From positions 1,541,001-1,605,000 of the forward strand of contig NZ_CP151951.1 of the NCBI RefSeq assembly GCF_038592985.1: a stretch of DNA of 64,000 nt, read 5' to 3'. The stretch comes from Paenibacillus sp. FSL R10-2782. GTDB taxonomy: Bacteria; Bacillota; Bacilli; Paenibacillales; Paenibacillaceae. The notes beneath the pieces are model-generated. The model had not been told where the DNA came from. It worked only from the letters and a program-made list of their open reading frames with translations, and made no database searches. This document shows positions 55,470 through 64,000 of the stretch, one piece after another (positions within the stretch are counted from its first letter, which is position 1; each line of letters begins with the position of its first letter). The translations under genes were made by a program, and so were the position numbers.

Positions 55470-55820
55470 CATGAACTCAACGGCAATGAAAAGGACGAAG
55501 TGATTAGGGCTCTTTTGTTCAGAGAGTGAGGCATTAGCTGCAAGCTTCACCAAAATCCCTTTTTAACGAGCTCACCTTGGAGCTGTTTTCCTGAAAAGTA
55601 TTTGGGCCCGATGATATTTAGCGGTGCGCTGATTCACCTATTAGGGAAAATCGTACGGTCTACGTTACAGACGCCAGATATGGAGATCCTTTGTGATTTC
55701 TGTACCTGCCAAGGTTCGATATTGCGAAATATCGGGCAAATACGGGTGGTACCACGGAAGCTATAGCCTTTCGTCCCTCAGTAACAGCAAGTCTGTTCTA
55801 GGGATGGAAGGTTTTTTTGT
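55470..55820 (+). promoter_or_regulatory. T-box leader of ilvB, probably leucine-specific
   Basis: About 350 nt of leader. The AGAGAG GA-motif lies in stem I (near 55520). On the 3' side of stem I, GAG-CTC-A-CC places CTC (55571-55573, Leu) as the likely specifier codon with the conserved A after it. The T-box GGGTGGTACCACGG (55744-55757) would pair with uncharged tRNA to form the antiterminator. A terminator follows. Scarcity of leucyl-tRNA would turn the operon on. The specifier is inferred from context. Confidence 0.85.
55767..55820 (+). terminator. conditional terminator of the T-box
   Basis: CCTTTCGTCCCT and AGGGATGGAAGG pair and are followed by TTTTTTTG. Confidence 0.85.
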
Positions 55821-55867
55821 TTTTACAAATGTCAGATGTATGTAAATTTTGTAAAGGAGGATGACCA

Positions 55868-57613
55868 ATGAGTGCACAAATTCCTGAAGTTCGGTCAACC
55901 AATGAATTACGCGAAAAGTGGATGAAACCTGAAGTGATTACAGGTTCGGAAATTTTGCTCCGTAGCCTGTTGCTGGAGGGAGTAGATTGTGTCTTCGGAT
56001 ACCCCGGTGGTGCAGTGCTTTACATTTATGATGCCATGTATGGCTTTGAGGATTTCAAGCATGTCCTCACCCGTCACGAGCAGGGAGCCATTCATGCGGC
56101 AGATGGTTACGCACGTGCCAGTGGTAAAGTCGGCGTCTGTATCGCGACTTCCGGACCTGGAGCAACAAACCTGGTAACCGGCATTGCGACGGCTTTTATG
56201 GATTCGGTGCCGTTAGTGGTCATCACAGGCAACGTTATATCCTCCCTGATCGGCACAGACGCTTTTCAGGAAGCTGATATCACGGGAATCACGATGCCGA
56301 TTACGAAGCACAGCTATCTGGTAAGAGATGTAGAGGATCTGCCGCGAATCATTCATGAGGCGTTCCATATTGCCAACACGGGCCGCAAGGGTCCGGTACT
56401 GATTGATATTCCGAAGGATATATCGGCAGCCCAAACGCTGTTTGTTCCACAAACGGGACCTGTGACCATGCGAGGTTATAACCCGAAGGTATTGCCAAAC
56501 AAAATTCAGCTAGACAAGCTGACTCACGCTATTTCTGAAGCGAAACGCCCATTTATTCTGGCAGGTGGCGGGGTTGTTTACTCCGGTGGGCATGAGGCAC
56601 TTTACGAGTTTGTTCGCAAAACGGAAATTCCGATTACAACAACATTGCTGGGATTGGGAGGTTTCCCAAGTGGTCATGAACTGTGGACAGGAATGCCGGG
56701 GATGCACGGAACGTACACCTCCAATCAGGCGATTCAACAGTCGGATTTGCTAATCTGTATCGGTGCCCGCTTTGATGACCGGGTGACAGGCAAGCTGGAC
56801 GGCTTTGCTCCTCACGCCAAAATTGTCCATATTGATATCGATCCTGCCGAAATCGGCAAAAACGTACCGACAGATATTCCGATTGTAGGCGATGTGAAAG
56901 CGGTACTGGAGTTGCTGAATCAGGATGTGAAACGCGCGAATCGAGCGGATGCATGGAGAGCGCAAATTCAACAATGGAAAAATGAGAAGCCTTATTCTTA
57001 TAAGGATTCGGATACAGTGCTTAAGCCACAATGGGTTGTCGAGCTGCTGGATGAAACGACCAAAGGCGGCGCAATCGTGACAACGGACGTGGGTCAGCAT
57101 CAAATGTGGGCAGCGCAGTATTATAAATTCAATCAGCCGCGCTCATGGGTAACATCCGGTGGGCTAGGTACGATGGGATTTGGTTTCCCTTCCGCGATTG
57201 GCGCTCAGATGGCGAATCCCGACAGACTGGTTATCTCGATTAACGGAGACGGCGGCATGCAGATGTGTTCGCAGGAGCTGGCCATTTGTGCAATCAATAA
57301 CATCCCGGTCAAAATCGTAATCATCAACAATCAGGTGCTGGGGATGGTTCGACAATGGCAGGAATTGATCTATGACAATCGCTATAGCCATATTGATCTG
57401 GCCGGAAGCCCAGATTTTGTGAAGCTGGCTGAGGCATACGGCGTAAAAGGACTGCGTGCTACGAATAAGGAAGAGGCACGTCGGGCTTGGCAGGAGGCGC
57501 TTGATACACCCGGACCGGTCGTTGTCGAGTTTGTGGTCAGCAAGGAAGAGAATGTATATCCAATGGTGACGCAAGGTTCGACGATTGATCAAATGCTGAT
57601 GGGGGACGAGTAA
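55868..57613 (+). CDS. ilvB: acetolactate synthase, large subunit
   Basis: 581 residues. It condenses two pyruvates (or pyruvate and 2-ketobutyrate), the first shared step to Val, Leu and Ile, with TPP, FAD and Mg. VFGYPGGAVLYIYDAMYG carries the YPGG of the family; HEQGAIHAADGYARASGKVG has the TPP-activating Glu; SINGDGGMQMCSQELAICAI is the TPP/Mg motif. The first 20 residues are a longer polar N-terminus. RBS AAAGGAGGATG. Confidence 0.97.
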   Translation: MSAQIPEVRSTNELREKWMKPEVITGSEILLRSLLLEGVDCVFGYPGGAVLYIYDAMYGFEDFKHVLTRHEQGAIHAADGYARASGKVGVCIATSGPGATNLVTGIATAFMDSVPLVVITGNVISSLIGTDAFQEADITGITMPITKHSYLVRDVEDLPRIIHEAFHIANTGRKGPVLIDIPKDISAAQTLFVPQTGPVTMRGYNPKVLPNKIQLDKLTHAISEAKRPFILAGGGVVYSGGHEALYEFVRKTEIPITTTLLGLGGFPSGHELWTGMPGMHGTYTSNQAIQQSDLLICIGARFDDRVTGKLDGFAPHAKIVHIDIDPAEIGKNVPTDIPIVGDVKAVLELLNQDVKRANRADAWRAQIQQWKNEKPYSYKDSDTVLKPQWVVELLDETTKGGAIVTTDVGQHQMWAAQYYKFNQPRSWVTSGGLGTMGFGFPSAIGAQMANPDRLVISINGDGGMQMCSQELAICAINNIPVKIVIINNQVLGMVRQWQELIYDNRYSHIDLAGSPDFVKLAEAYGVKGLRATNKEEARRAWQEALDTPGPVVVEFVVSKEENVYPMVTQGSTIDQMLMGDE

Positions 57614-57614
57614 A

Positions 57615-58100
57615 ATGACGACTAAAAATACCATTGCTGTACTGGTAAATGATCATCCCGGCGTTTTGCAGCGTGTGTCCGGCCTGTTCGGTCGCCGTGG
57701 CTTTAACATTGAGAGCATTACCGTGGGTCAATCGGAGGAAGTTGGATTATCCCGTATGGTCATTGTGACCATAGGAGATAAGAACAATCTGGAGCAGATC
57801 GAGAAGCAGCTTTACAAGCTGGTTGATGTAATCAAGGTTATTGATCTTAGCTCCAAGCCAATGGTCGCACGGGAGCTGGCGATGATTAAGGTGAAAGCAG
57901 AACCGCCTCAGCGGCCAGAAATTATGGGTGTCGTGGAAACGTTCAGAGCAGCCGTAGTTGATGTTGGAACGACGAGCTTGATTGTTCAGGTCATTGGCGA
58001 TACCGAAAAAATTGATGCCATGATCGAGTTGTTGAAGCCTTACGGTATTCGTGAGCTGACCCGAACCGGGGTTACGGCCATGATACGTGGCAATGCTTAA
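57615..58100 (+). CDS. ilvN: acetolactate synthase, small (regulatory) subunit
   Basis: 161 residues. An N-terminal ACT domain (IAVLVNDHPGVLQRVSGLFG, RRGFNIESITVGQSEE) binds the feedback inhibitor valine; a C-terminal domain (VGTTSLIVQVIGDTEKIDAM) follows. One base after ilvB. Also known as ilvH in some genomes. Confidence 0.96.
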   Translation: MTTKNTIAVLVNDHPGVLQRVSGLFGRRGFNIESITVGQSEEVGLSRMVIVTIGDKNNLEQIEKQLYKLVDVIKVIDLSSKPMVARELAMIKVKAEPPQRPEIMGVVETFRAAVVDVGTTSLIVQVIGDTEKIDAMIELLKPYGIRELTRTGVTAMIRGNA

Positions 58101-58146
58101 TACGGAGCTTTAACGAATCACCGCTTATAGCGCATTACATCAATAA

Positions 58147-59256
<1,110 letters not shown>

Positions 59257-59307
59257 GATCTTTTTGTACAACGAGTTCGAAAAACATGATTCATTCATAA
59301 TGTAATC

Positions 59308-59347
59308 TTACAATGCGGCCCTGCTTATTGCGTGAGCCGCATTGTAA
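59308..59347 (+). terminator. hairpin between ilvC and leuA
   Basis: TTACAATGCGGC and GCCGCATTGTAA form a perfect 12-bp stem with a 16-base loop. Only TTTAATGC follows. It may partly terminate or stabilise the ilvBNC message. Confidence 0.55.
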
Positions 59348-59381
59348 TTTAATGCTTCTATCCTGAGGGAGGTGCGTTAGG

Positions 59382-60923
59382 TTGCGCAAAATATATATAT
59401 TTGACACAACGTTGAGAGACGGAGAACAGTCACCTGGTGTGAACTTGAATACCCGTGAGAAAGTAGAGATTGCCCATCAGTTGGAAAAATTAGGTATTGA
59501 CCGTATGGAAGCTGGATTCCCGGCTGCTTCACCGGGGGACTTGGCCTCTGTTAATGCGGTTGCCAAGGCTGTCAAAAATTCAACGGTTATTGGTCTTTCA
59601 CGAGCGAGGGAACAGGATATTGATGCAGTCCGCGAGGCACTTAAGGGAGCTCAGGACCCATGTATCCATATCTTTCTGGCAACCTCCCCCATTCACCGTC
59701 AGTATAAGCTGCGGATGGAGAAGGCACAGGTATTGGAAACCGCTCGTTCAGCCATTCGTTATGGGTTAAAATATTTGCCCAAGGTAGAGTTTTCCCTGGA
59801 GGATGCAGGTCGTACGGAGCTTGATTTTGTGGTGGAAATGGTCACCATGGCTGTACAGGAAGGTGTGTCTGTCGTCAATATTCCGGATACCGTGGGTTAC
59901 TTGACACCTTATGAATACGGCAACATTTTCAAGCATGTTAAGGAGAATGTAGTTGGTGTGGAAAAGATTCAATTGAGCGCACATTGCCACAACGACCTGG
60001 GAATGGCTACGGCCAATACGCTGGCTGCGATCCTGAACGGGGCGGATCAGATTGAGGGCACCATTAACGGTATCGGTGAACGCGCCGGAAATACCGCCAT
60101 TGAGGAAATCGCGATGGCGCTGGAGACGAGACAGGAATTTTTCCAGGCCAAAACGTCTCTGCAACTGTCCGAGATTGCACGTACGAGCCGTATGGTCAGC
60201 CGTCTGACGGGTATGGTCGTGCCGGGCAACAAGGCGATTGTTGGAGCGAATGCTTTTGCGCATGAATCGGGTATTCATCAGGATGGCATGTTGAAGGAAA
60301 AAACGACCTATGAAATCATGACGCCGGAAAGTATTGGTCTGAAGGAAAGCAAGCTGGTACTGGGCAAGCATTCCGGTCGCCATGCTTTCCGCGAACGCTT
60401 GATCGAGCTGGGCTACGAATTGAGCGAAGAGGAGCTGAACCGCTCCTTCGGACAGTTCAAGGATTTGGCTGACAGGAAGAAAGAAGTATCGGATGATGAT
60501 ATCCTGGCGCTGCTGGAAGAAAAACTGGCCGATTCACCAGAAGTTTTCAAGCTGGAAACGATTTTTGTAACCTATGGCAACGAGGCTACACCTTCCGCCA
60601 AGGTACGTCTGGTTACAGACGATGGTCAGGTTATTGAGACGGAAGCTGAAGGGAACGGTTCGGTCGATGCGATTTACAATGCGATTGACCAAGCCAGCAG
60701 CGAGACAGTCGTTCTTTCGGATTACTCGATCAAGTCTGTTACCCAAGGTAAGGATGCTCTGGGTGAAGTGCATGTCGTGTTGACCCAAAACGATCTATCT
60801 GTACAGGGACGTGGGGTAAGCACTGACATTCTGGAAGCAAGCGCCCGTGCTTATGTGGATGCATTAAATGGCTTGATCGACAAGCGTAAAACCTACAGCA
60901 ATCGTGTAGATTACAAGTCCTAA
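59382..60923 (+). CDS. leuA: 2-isopropylmalate synthase
   Basis: 513 residues with TTG start (GGGAGGTG upstream). DTTLRDGEQSPGVNLNTREK is the catalytic opening; LSAHCHNDLGMATANTLAAI and NGIGERAGNTAIEEIAMAL are the metal and substrate motifs. The C-terminal third (about 390-500) is the regulatory domain sensing leucine. It condenses acetyl-CoA with 2-ketoisovalerate, the first step unique to leucine. Confidence 0.97.
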   Translation: MRKIYIFDTTLRDGEQSPGVNLNTREKVEIAHQLEKLGIDRMEAGFPAASPGDLASVNAVAKAVKNSTVIGLSRAREQDIDAVREALKGAQDPCIHIFLATSPIHRQYKLRMEKAQVLETARSAIRYGLKYLPKVEFSLEDAGRTELDFVVEMVTMAVQEGVSVVNIPDTVGYLTPYEYGNIFKHVKENVVGVEKIQLSAHCHNDLGMATANTLAAILNGADQIEGTINGIGERAGNTAIEEIAMALETRQEFFQAKTSLQLSEIARTSRMVSRLTGMVVPGNKAIVGANAFAHESGIHQDGMLKEKTTYEIMTPESIGLKESKLVLGKHSGRHAFRERLIELGYELSEEELNRSFGQFKDLADRKKEVSDDDILALLEEKLADSPEVFKLETIFVTYGNEATPSAKVRLVTDDGQVIETEAEGNGSVDAIYNAIDQASSETVVLSDYSIKSVTQGKDALGEVHVVLTQNDLSVQGRGVSTDILEASARAYVDALNGLIDKRKTYSNRVDYKS

Positions 60924-60951
60924 GGGTTGCAAATCAAGCAATTTGGAGTTT

Positions 60952-60987
60952 ACAGGATCGGGTATTTCCGGTCCTGTTTTGTTTTGT
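60952..60987 (+). terminator. terminator-like hairpin between leuA and leuB
   Basis: ACAGGATCGG and CCGGTCCTGT pair, followed by TTTGTTTTG. Confidence 0.7.
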
Positions 60988-61126
60988 CTTACTACAGATT
61001 TTTAACTTATAGGCTAAGCCTATTAATTGATAGATTCTATATCTTGGTCAAAGCCCTGCCATGTATGTTACAAAGAAGGTATAAATAATACGCCCGTAAG
61101 GCTGTAAAACAAGAGGAGTGTACGTG

Positions 61127-62203
61127 ATGGCAGACGTGAAAAAGATTGCGGTAATAGCTGGGGACGGAATTGGACCGGAAGTGGTGGCTGAGGCAGAGAA
61201 AATTTTGAAGCGTACGGAGGAAGTGTTTGGCCATTCTTTTGAAACGGAGCATGCACTGTTCGGTGGAATTGCGATTGATGAGAAGGGTACACCGTTGCCC
61301 CAAGAAACGCTGGCTGTCTGCCAATCTGCAGATGCCGTACTGTTGGGAGCCGTAGGTGGTCCCAAGTGGGATAATAATCCGAAGGAGCTTCGCCCTGAAA
61401 CAGGACTGCTAGGTATACGCAAAGAGCTGGGCCTGTTCTCGAATCTTCGTCCGGCTGTCGTCTTCGACTGTCTCAAGGACGCTTCGACACTGAAGCCTGA
61501 AGTGCTGGAAGGAACGGATCTGATCGTTGTGCGCGAGCTGACAGGCGGCATTTACTTCGGTGAGAAGTTCAGACGTGAAAGTCCTCAGGGTGAGGAAGCT
61601 GTCGATACATGCGCATATAATGTAACGGAAGTGGAGCGCATTGTTCGCCAATCTTTCGAAATTGCACAAAAGCGTCGCAAAAAGCTCGCATCGGTGGACA
61701 AGGCCAACGTGCTGGAAACTTCCCGTTTGTGGCGTGAAGTGGTTAACCGGGTCGCAGTAGACTATCCGGATGTTGAGCTGGAGCATGTGCTGGTTGATAA
61801 CTGCGCAATGCAATTGCTGCGTCGGCCGTCCAGCTTTGACGTCATCGTGACGGAAAATATGTTCGGCGATATCCTTAGTGACGAAGCGGCTATGCTGACC
61901 GGGTCCATCGGTATGCTGTCCTCCGCTTCTCTCGGGGAAGGCAGCTTCGGTCTGTACGAGCCGGTACACGGCTCGGCACCTGACATTGCAGGTCAAGGAC
62001 TGGCCAATCCGATTGCTACGATCCTGTCCGTTGCTTTAATGTTCCGAATGACTTTCGGATATGAGAAAGCTGCTGATGCCATTGAGAAGGCGGTAGCTGA
62101 GGTACTGGATGCTGGACATCGTACAGCCGATATCGCGGTAGATAAATCCAAGGCTATCTCGACAACTCGTATGGGTGATCTGATCGCAGCAGCTATTCGA
62201 TAA
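61127..62203 (+). CDS. leuB: 3-isopropylmalate dehydrogenase
   Basis: 358 residues from ATG 61127 (AAGAGGAG upstream). [20 protein letters not shown] at the start, then [48 protein letters not shown], and [20 protein letters not shown] and [20 protein letters not shown]. It oxidises and decarboxylates 3-isopropylmalate with NAD. leuC and leuD are not next to it. Confidence 0.97.
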   Translation: MADVKKIAVIAGDGIGPEVVAEAEKILKRTEEVFGHSFETEHALFGGIAIDEKGTPLPQETLAVCQSADAVLLGAVGGPKWDNNPKELRPETGLLGIRKELGLFSNLRPAVVFDCLKDASTLKPEVLEGTDLIVVRELTGGIYFGEKFRRESPQGEEAVDTCAYNVTEVERIVRQSFEIAQKRRKKLASVDKANVLETSRLWREVVNRVAVDYPDVELEHVLVDNCAMQLLRRPSSFDVIVTENMFGDILSDEAAMLTGSIGMLSSASLGEGSFGLYEPVHGSAPDIAGQGLANPIATILSVALMFRMTFGYEKAADAIEKAVAEVLDAGHRTADIAVDKSKAISTTRMGDLIAAAIR

Positions 62204-62257
62204 AAGCTTGGAGGCTTCCTTGAAACAAGGTGGCTGATGATACAGCAAGTGCATGAT

Positions 62258-62296
62258 ACAGCAGCTCCTGAGCAATCAGGGGCTGCTGTTATATCT
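62258..62296 (+). terminator. terminator-like hairpin after leuB
   Basis: ACAGCAGCTCCTGA and TCAGGGGCTGCTGT pair (one G-U), 4-base loop, followed by TATATCTT. Confidence 0.65.
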
Positions 62297-62349
62297 TGAA
62301 GGGTGCAGCCTGGTGAATGTGTATAAATTGTGAATTTTTAGAATCTAGT

Positions 62350-62364
62350 TTAAAATAATTCTAA
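62350..62364 (+). promoter_or_regulatory. PerR-box-like operator
   Basis: TTAAAATAATTCTAA matches the PerR box TTATAATNATTATAA at 13 of 15 positions, 20 bp upstream of the -35 of the peroxiredoxin promoter. Confidence 0.5.
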
Positions 62365-62383
62365 AAAAGTAATGGTTACAATA

Positions 62384-62412
62384 TTGACTTTGATTTCTGC
62401 GAATGATAACAT
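62384..62412 (+). promoter_or_regulatory. promoter of the peroxiredoxin gene
   Basis: -35 TTGACT (62384-62389), 17-bp spacer, -10 TAACAT (62407-62412). Confidence 0.6.
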
Positions 62413-62504
62413 TTATCAAGTAGGTTGCTTTAATACAATACAGATGATTGAGGAAAACACATTTGATGTTTTTCTTACATATTTTAAAAGGAGGATTTCA
62501 TATT

Positions 62505-63044
62505 ATGGCAGAAAGATTGGTAGGAAGACCCGCACCTGATTTTGCATTGGAAACAGTGACTGGGGACGGTCAAGAATTTGGTTCGGTGAAGCTTTCCGAT
62601 TACCGTGGCAAATGGCTCGTATTCTTTTTCTATCCACTGGATTTCACTTTTGTGTGCCCAACAGAAATCACAGCATTGAGCGATGCTGCTGACCAATTTA
62701 AAGAGCTGGATACTGAAATTCTGGGTATCAGTGTAGACTCTGTACACAGCCACAAAGCATGGATCAATACAGCTAAAGAAAACAACGGATTGGGCAAACT
62801 GAACTTCCCGTTGGCTTCTGATATCACGAAAAAAACAGCAAGCGATTATGGCGTTCTGATCGAAGAAGAAGGAGTTGCATTGCGCGGCTTGTTCATCATT
62901 GATCCTGAAGGAGAATTGAAATACCAAGTGGTTAACCACAACGACGTAGGTCGTAGTGTAGAAGAAACATTGCGTGTACTGCAAGCTTTGCAATCTGGCG
63001 GCTTGTGCGCAATGAACTGGAAACCAGGCGACAAAAACCTGTAA
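62505..63044 (+). CDS. 2-Cys peroxiredoxin (AhpC/Prx1 type)
   Basis: 179 residues from ATG 62505 (AAAAGGAGGATTTC upstream). The peroxidatic Cys51 lies in YPLDFTFVCPTEITAL; the resolving Cys168 lies in SGGLCAMNWKPG near the C-terminus. It reduces H2O2 and organic peroxides and is re-reduced by a thioredoxin or AhpF-type partner. No ahpF is adjacent. Confidence 0.93.
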   Translation: MAERLVGRPAPDFALETVTGDGQEFGSVKLSDYRGKWLVFFFYPLDFTFVCPTEITALSDAADQFKELDTEILGISVDSVHSHKAWINTAKENNGLGKLNFPLASDITKKTASDYGVLIEEEGVALRGLFIIDPEGELKYQVVNHNDVGRSVEETLRVLQALQSGGLCAMNWKPGDKNL

Positions 63045-63076
63045 TACAAACTTAGAAGAAGTTGAACATTAAACTT

Positions 63077-63125
63077 GCAAGCCCCCAACAAGCGGTTTTT
63101 TACCGACATTGGGGGCTTGCTTGCC
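63077..63125 (+). terminator. terminator-like hairpin after the peroxiredoxin
   Basis: GCAAGCCCCCAA and TTGGGGGCTTGC form a 12-bp stem; an inner CGGTTTTTTACCG forms a second small hairpin. Little T run after. Confidence 0.7.
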
Positions 63126-63308
63126 TATGTTATGCAGGGAAAGATTTTATAATAATGTGTGTTTGAATTGAACAGTACAGGGTGAAATAAGAAATAATTG
63201 TGGAAATGTTACTGTGTTTTGGAGGAATTTCAGCTGGTGAAAGCGAATAAGGTAACATAGAGGATACACAAGGCGGAACAGGTTTTGTTCAGAGGAGGCT
63301 GAGCCCGG

Positions 63309-63725
63309 ATGAGCTATTGCTGTGGAGCAAGCATGGTAGGAACCAAGGGAACGCTGAAGCATTACCGCACCCAAGTTCATAATGTTCCTTTGCTGTTTTG
63401 CCCGGTATGTCGTCGCATTGAGGTTCATTATAAAGTCGAGAATGAGTATGAAATTTTGGCGGAGTATGCACATGGAGACGGGGCAAGCGAGATTGATTTT
63501 CAGGATTACGTCATGGAAGATGATGATACGATATTTGAGAATTGTGTGAATCGAGAGAGTGAGGATGAGTTTGAAATTTTGAAGCGCCAAATTGACATGT
63601 CTCTGGATTTATTGATGGTAGCAAAACAGATGAACGATGAAAAATGGCAGGGGGAGCTCAAGAGAAGACTGGCTGTTATGAGCCAGAGACGCTCTCGGCT
63701 TCAGCATAATAAGAGCGGCAGTTGA
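63309..63725 (+). CDS. small Cys-motif hypothetical protein
   Basis: 138 residues. MSYCCGASMVGTKGTLKHYR and LLFCPVCRRIEVHY hold two Cys pairs (CC and CPVC), a likely zinc-ribbon. The middle is acidic (EDDDTIFENCV) and the C-terminus is a helical, basic stretch. The ATG follows AGAGGAGGCTGAG. The family is not named, but the layout is that of a zinc-binding adaptor or regulator. A 20-bp hairpin follows. Confidence 0.65.
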   Translation: MSYCCGASMVGTKGTLKHYRTQVHNVPLLFCPVCRRIEVHYKVENEYEILAEYAHGDGASEIDFQDYVMEDDDTIFENCVNRESEDEFEILKRQIDMSLDLLMVAKQMNDEKWQGELKRRLAVMSQRRSRLQHNKSGS

Positions 63726-63730
63726 CATCC

Positions 63731-63777
63731 TACACACCAAAGAAGCTCTCACACCTGGAGAGCTTCTTTGGTGTGTA
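63731..63777. terminator. 20-bp perfect hairpin at the end of the last gene
   Basis: TACACACCAAAGAAGCTCTC and its exact reverse complement are separated by 7 bases. No T run lies outside the stem on either strand. Confidence 0.65.
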
Positions 63778-64000
63778 GGGCGCTTATTCCTAACTTATTG
63801 TTTGGTTTTTAGTAATGTTGCGCAGATATTATGACGAAAGAAAACAGGATAAAAATGTGAATTCGACACTTTTTCCGATTGACTGGAATCCTAAGTCTTG
63901 TCTATCATAAAATTAGACTCTCAATTGGAAAGAGATGACCGGGTTTTTGAAGCTGTTTTCTAACCGTTGAAGGGTAGTCGATAGATGATGTCTTTCTCTT
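63778..64000. other. right edge, no gene seen
   Basis: 223 bp without an open frame or clear promoter. An upstream region of a gene beyond the window is likely. Confidence 0.4.

Overview
The window looks like chromosomal DNA of a Paenibacillus, probably close to P. polymyxa. The evidence is Firmicute-type ribosome binding sites (AGGAGG, GGGGGAG), frequent TTG/GTG starts, a T-box leader before ilvB, an infC-rpmI-rplT operon with an AUU start and leader terminator, ytqA-ytqB, YfiT and YpgQ relatives, and a NupNOPQ-type transporter. No phage or plasmid backbone and no CRISPR array was seen. One tRNA gene (Pro, anticodon GGG) is present.

Layout. 0-15 kb holds short housekeeping and accessory units: a YpgQ-like HD phosphohydrolase, an SPFH protein overlapping a degenerate NAD-kinase-like protein, a LuxR-type regulator divergent from a methyltransferase/saccharopine-dehydrogenase-like pair, a DJ-1/HAD/GNAT run, a secreted YxiM/rhamnogalacturonan-acetylesterase-like SGNH enzyme, a MESH1-like small alarmone hydrolase, and a GIY-YIG protein behind a DUF2087 regulator. 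15.3-25.9 kb is an AT-rich accessory island: a secreted FN3/YD protein, a 1959-residue secreted Rhs/YD protein with a variable C-terminal toxin candidate, a TPR-like candidate immunity protein, a decayed module, an orphan toxin tip with a HEAT-like immunity candidate, and a 101-bp copied piece of the Rhs core that stops at an IS3-family element (25.9-27.1 kb). 27.2-31.7 kb holds twin XRE regulators, an MFS exporter and three gene remnants (ABC ATPase, GH1 6-phospho-beta-glucosidase, a broken leucine-rich-like gene), ending at tRNA-Pro.

32-64 kb is core genome: an ABC exporter, odhA-odhB (TCA cycle), a YfiT-like DinB protein, manA with an alpha/beta hydrolase, ytqA-ytqB (tRNA modification), trmB, a UgtP/MGDG-synthase-like glycosyltransferase with a PAP2 phosphatase, a membrane GT2 glycosyltransferase, infC-rpmI-rplT, a four-gene nucleoside-type ABC importer, a Gly/Tyr-rich protein, a GNAT, the T-box-controlled ilvB-ilvN-ilvC-leuA-leuB branched-chain amino acid run, and a 2-Cys peroxiredoxin behind a PerR-like box.

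The most interesting region is 15.4-27.1 kb. It reads as a polymorphic-toxin locus that has kept older toxin/immunity tips downstream of the active Rhs gene, with a core-gene scar and an IS element marking its distal end. The degenerate NAD-kinase-like partner of the SPFH protein (2.07-3.13 kb) is the second item most worth following up. All calls come from reading the sequence; no database search was run.
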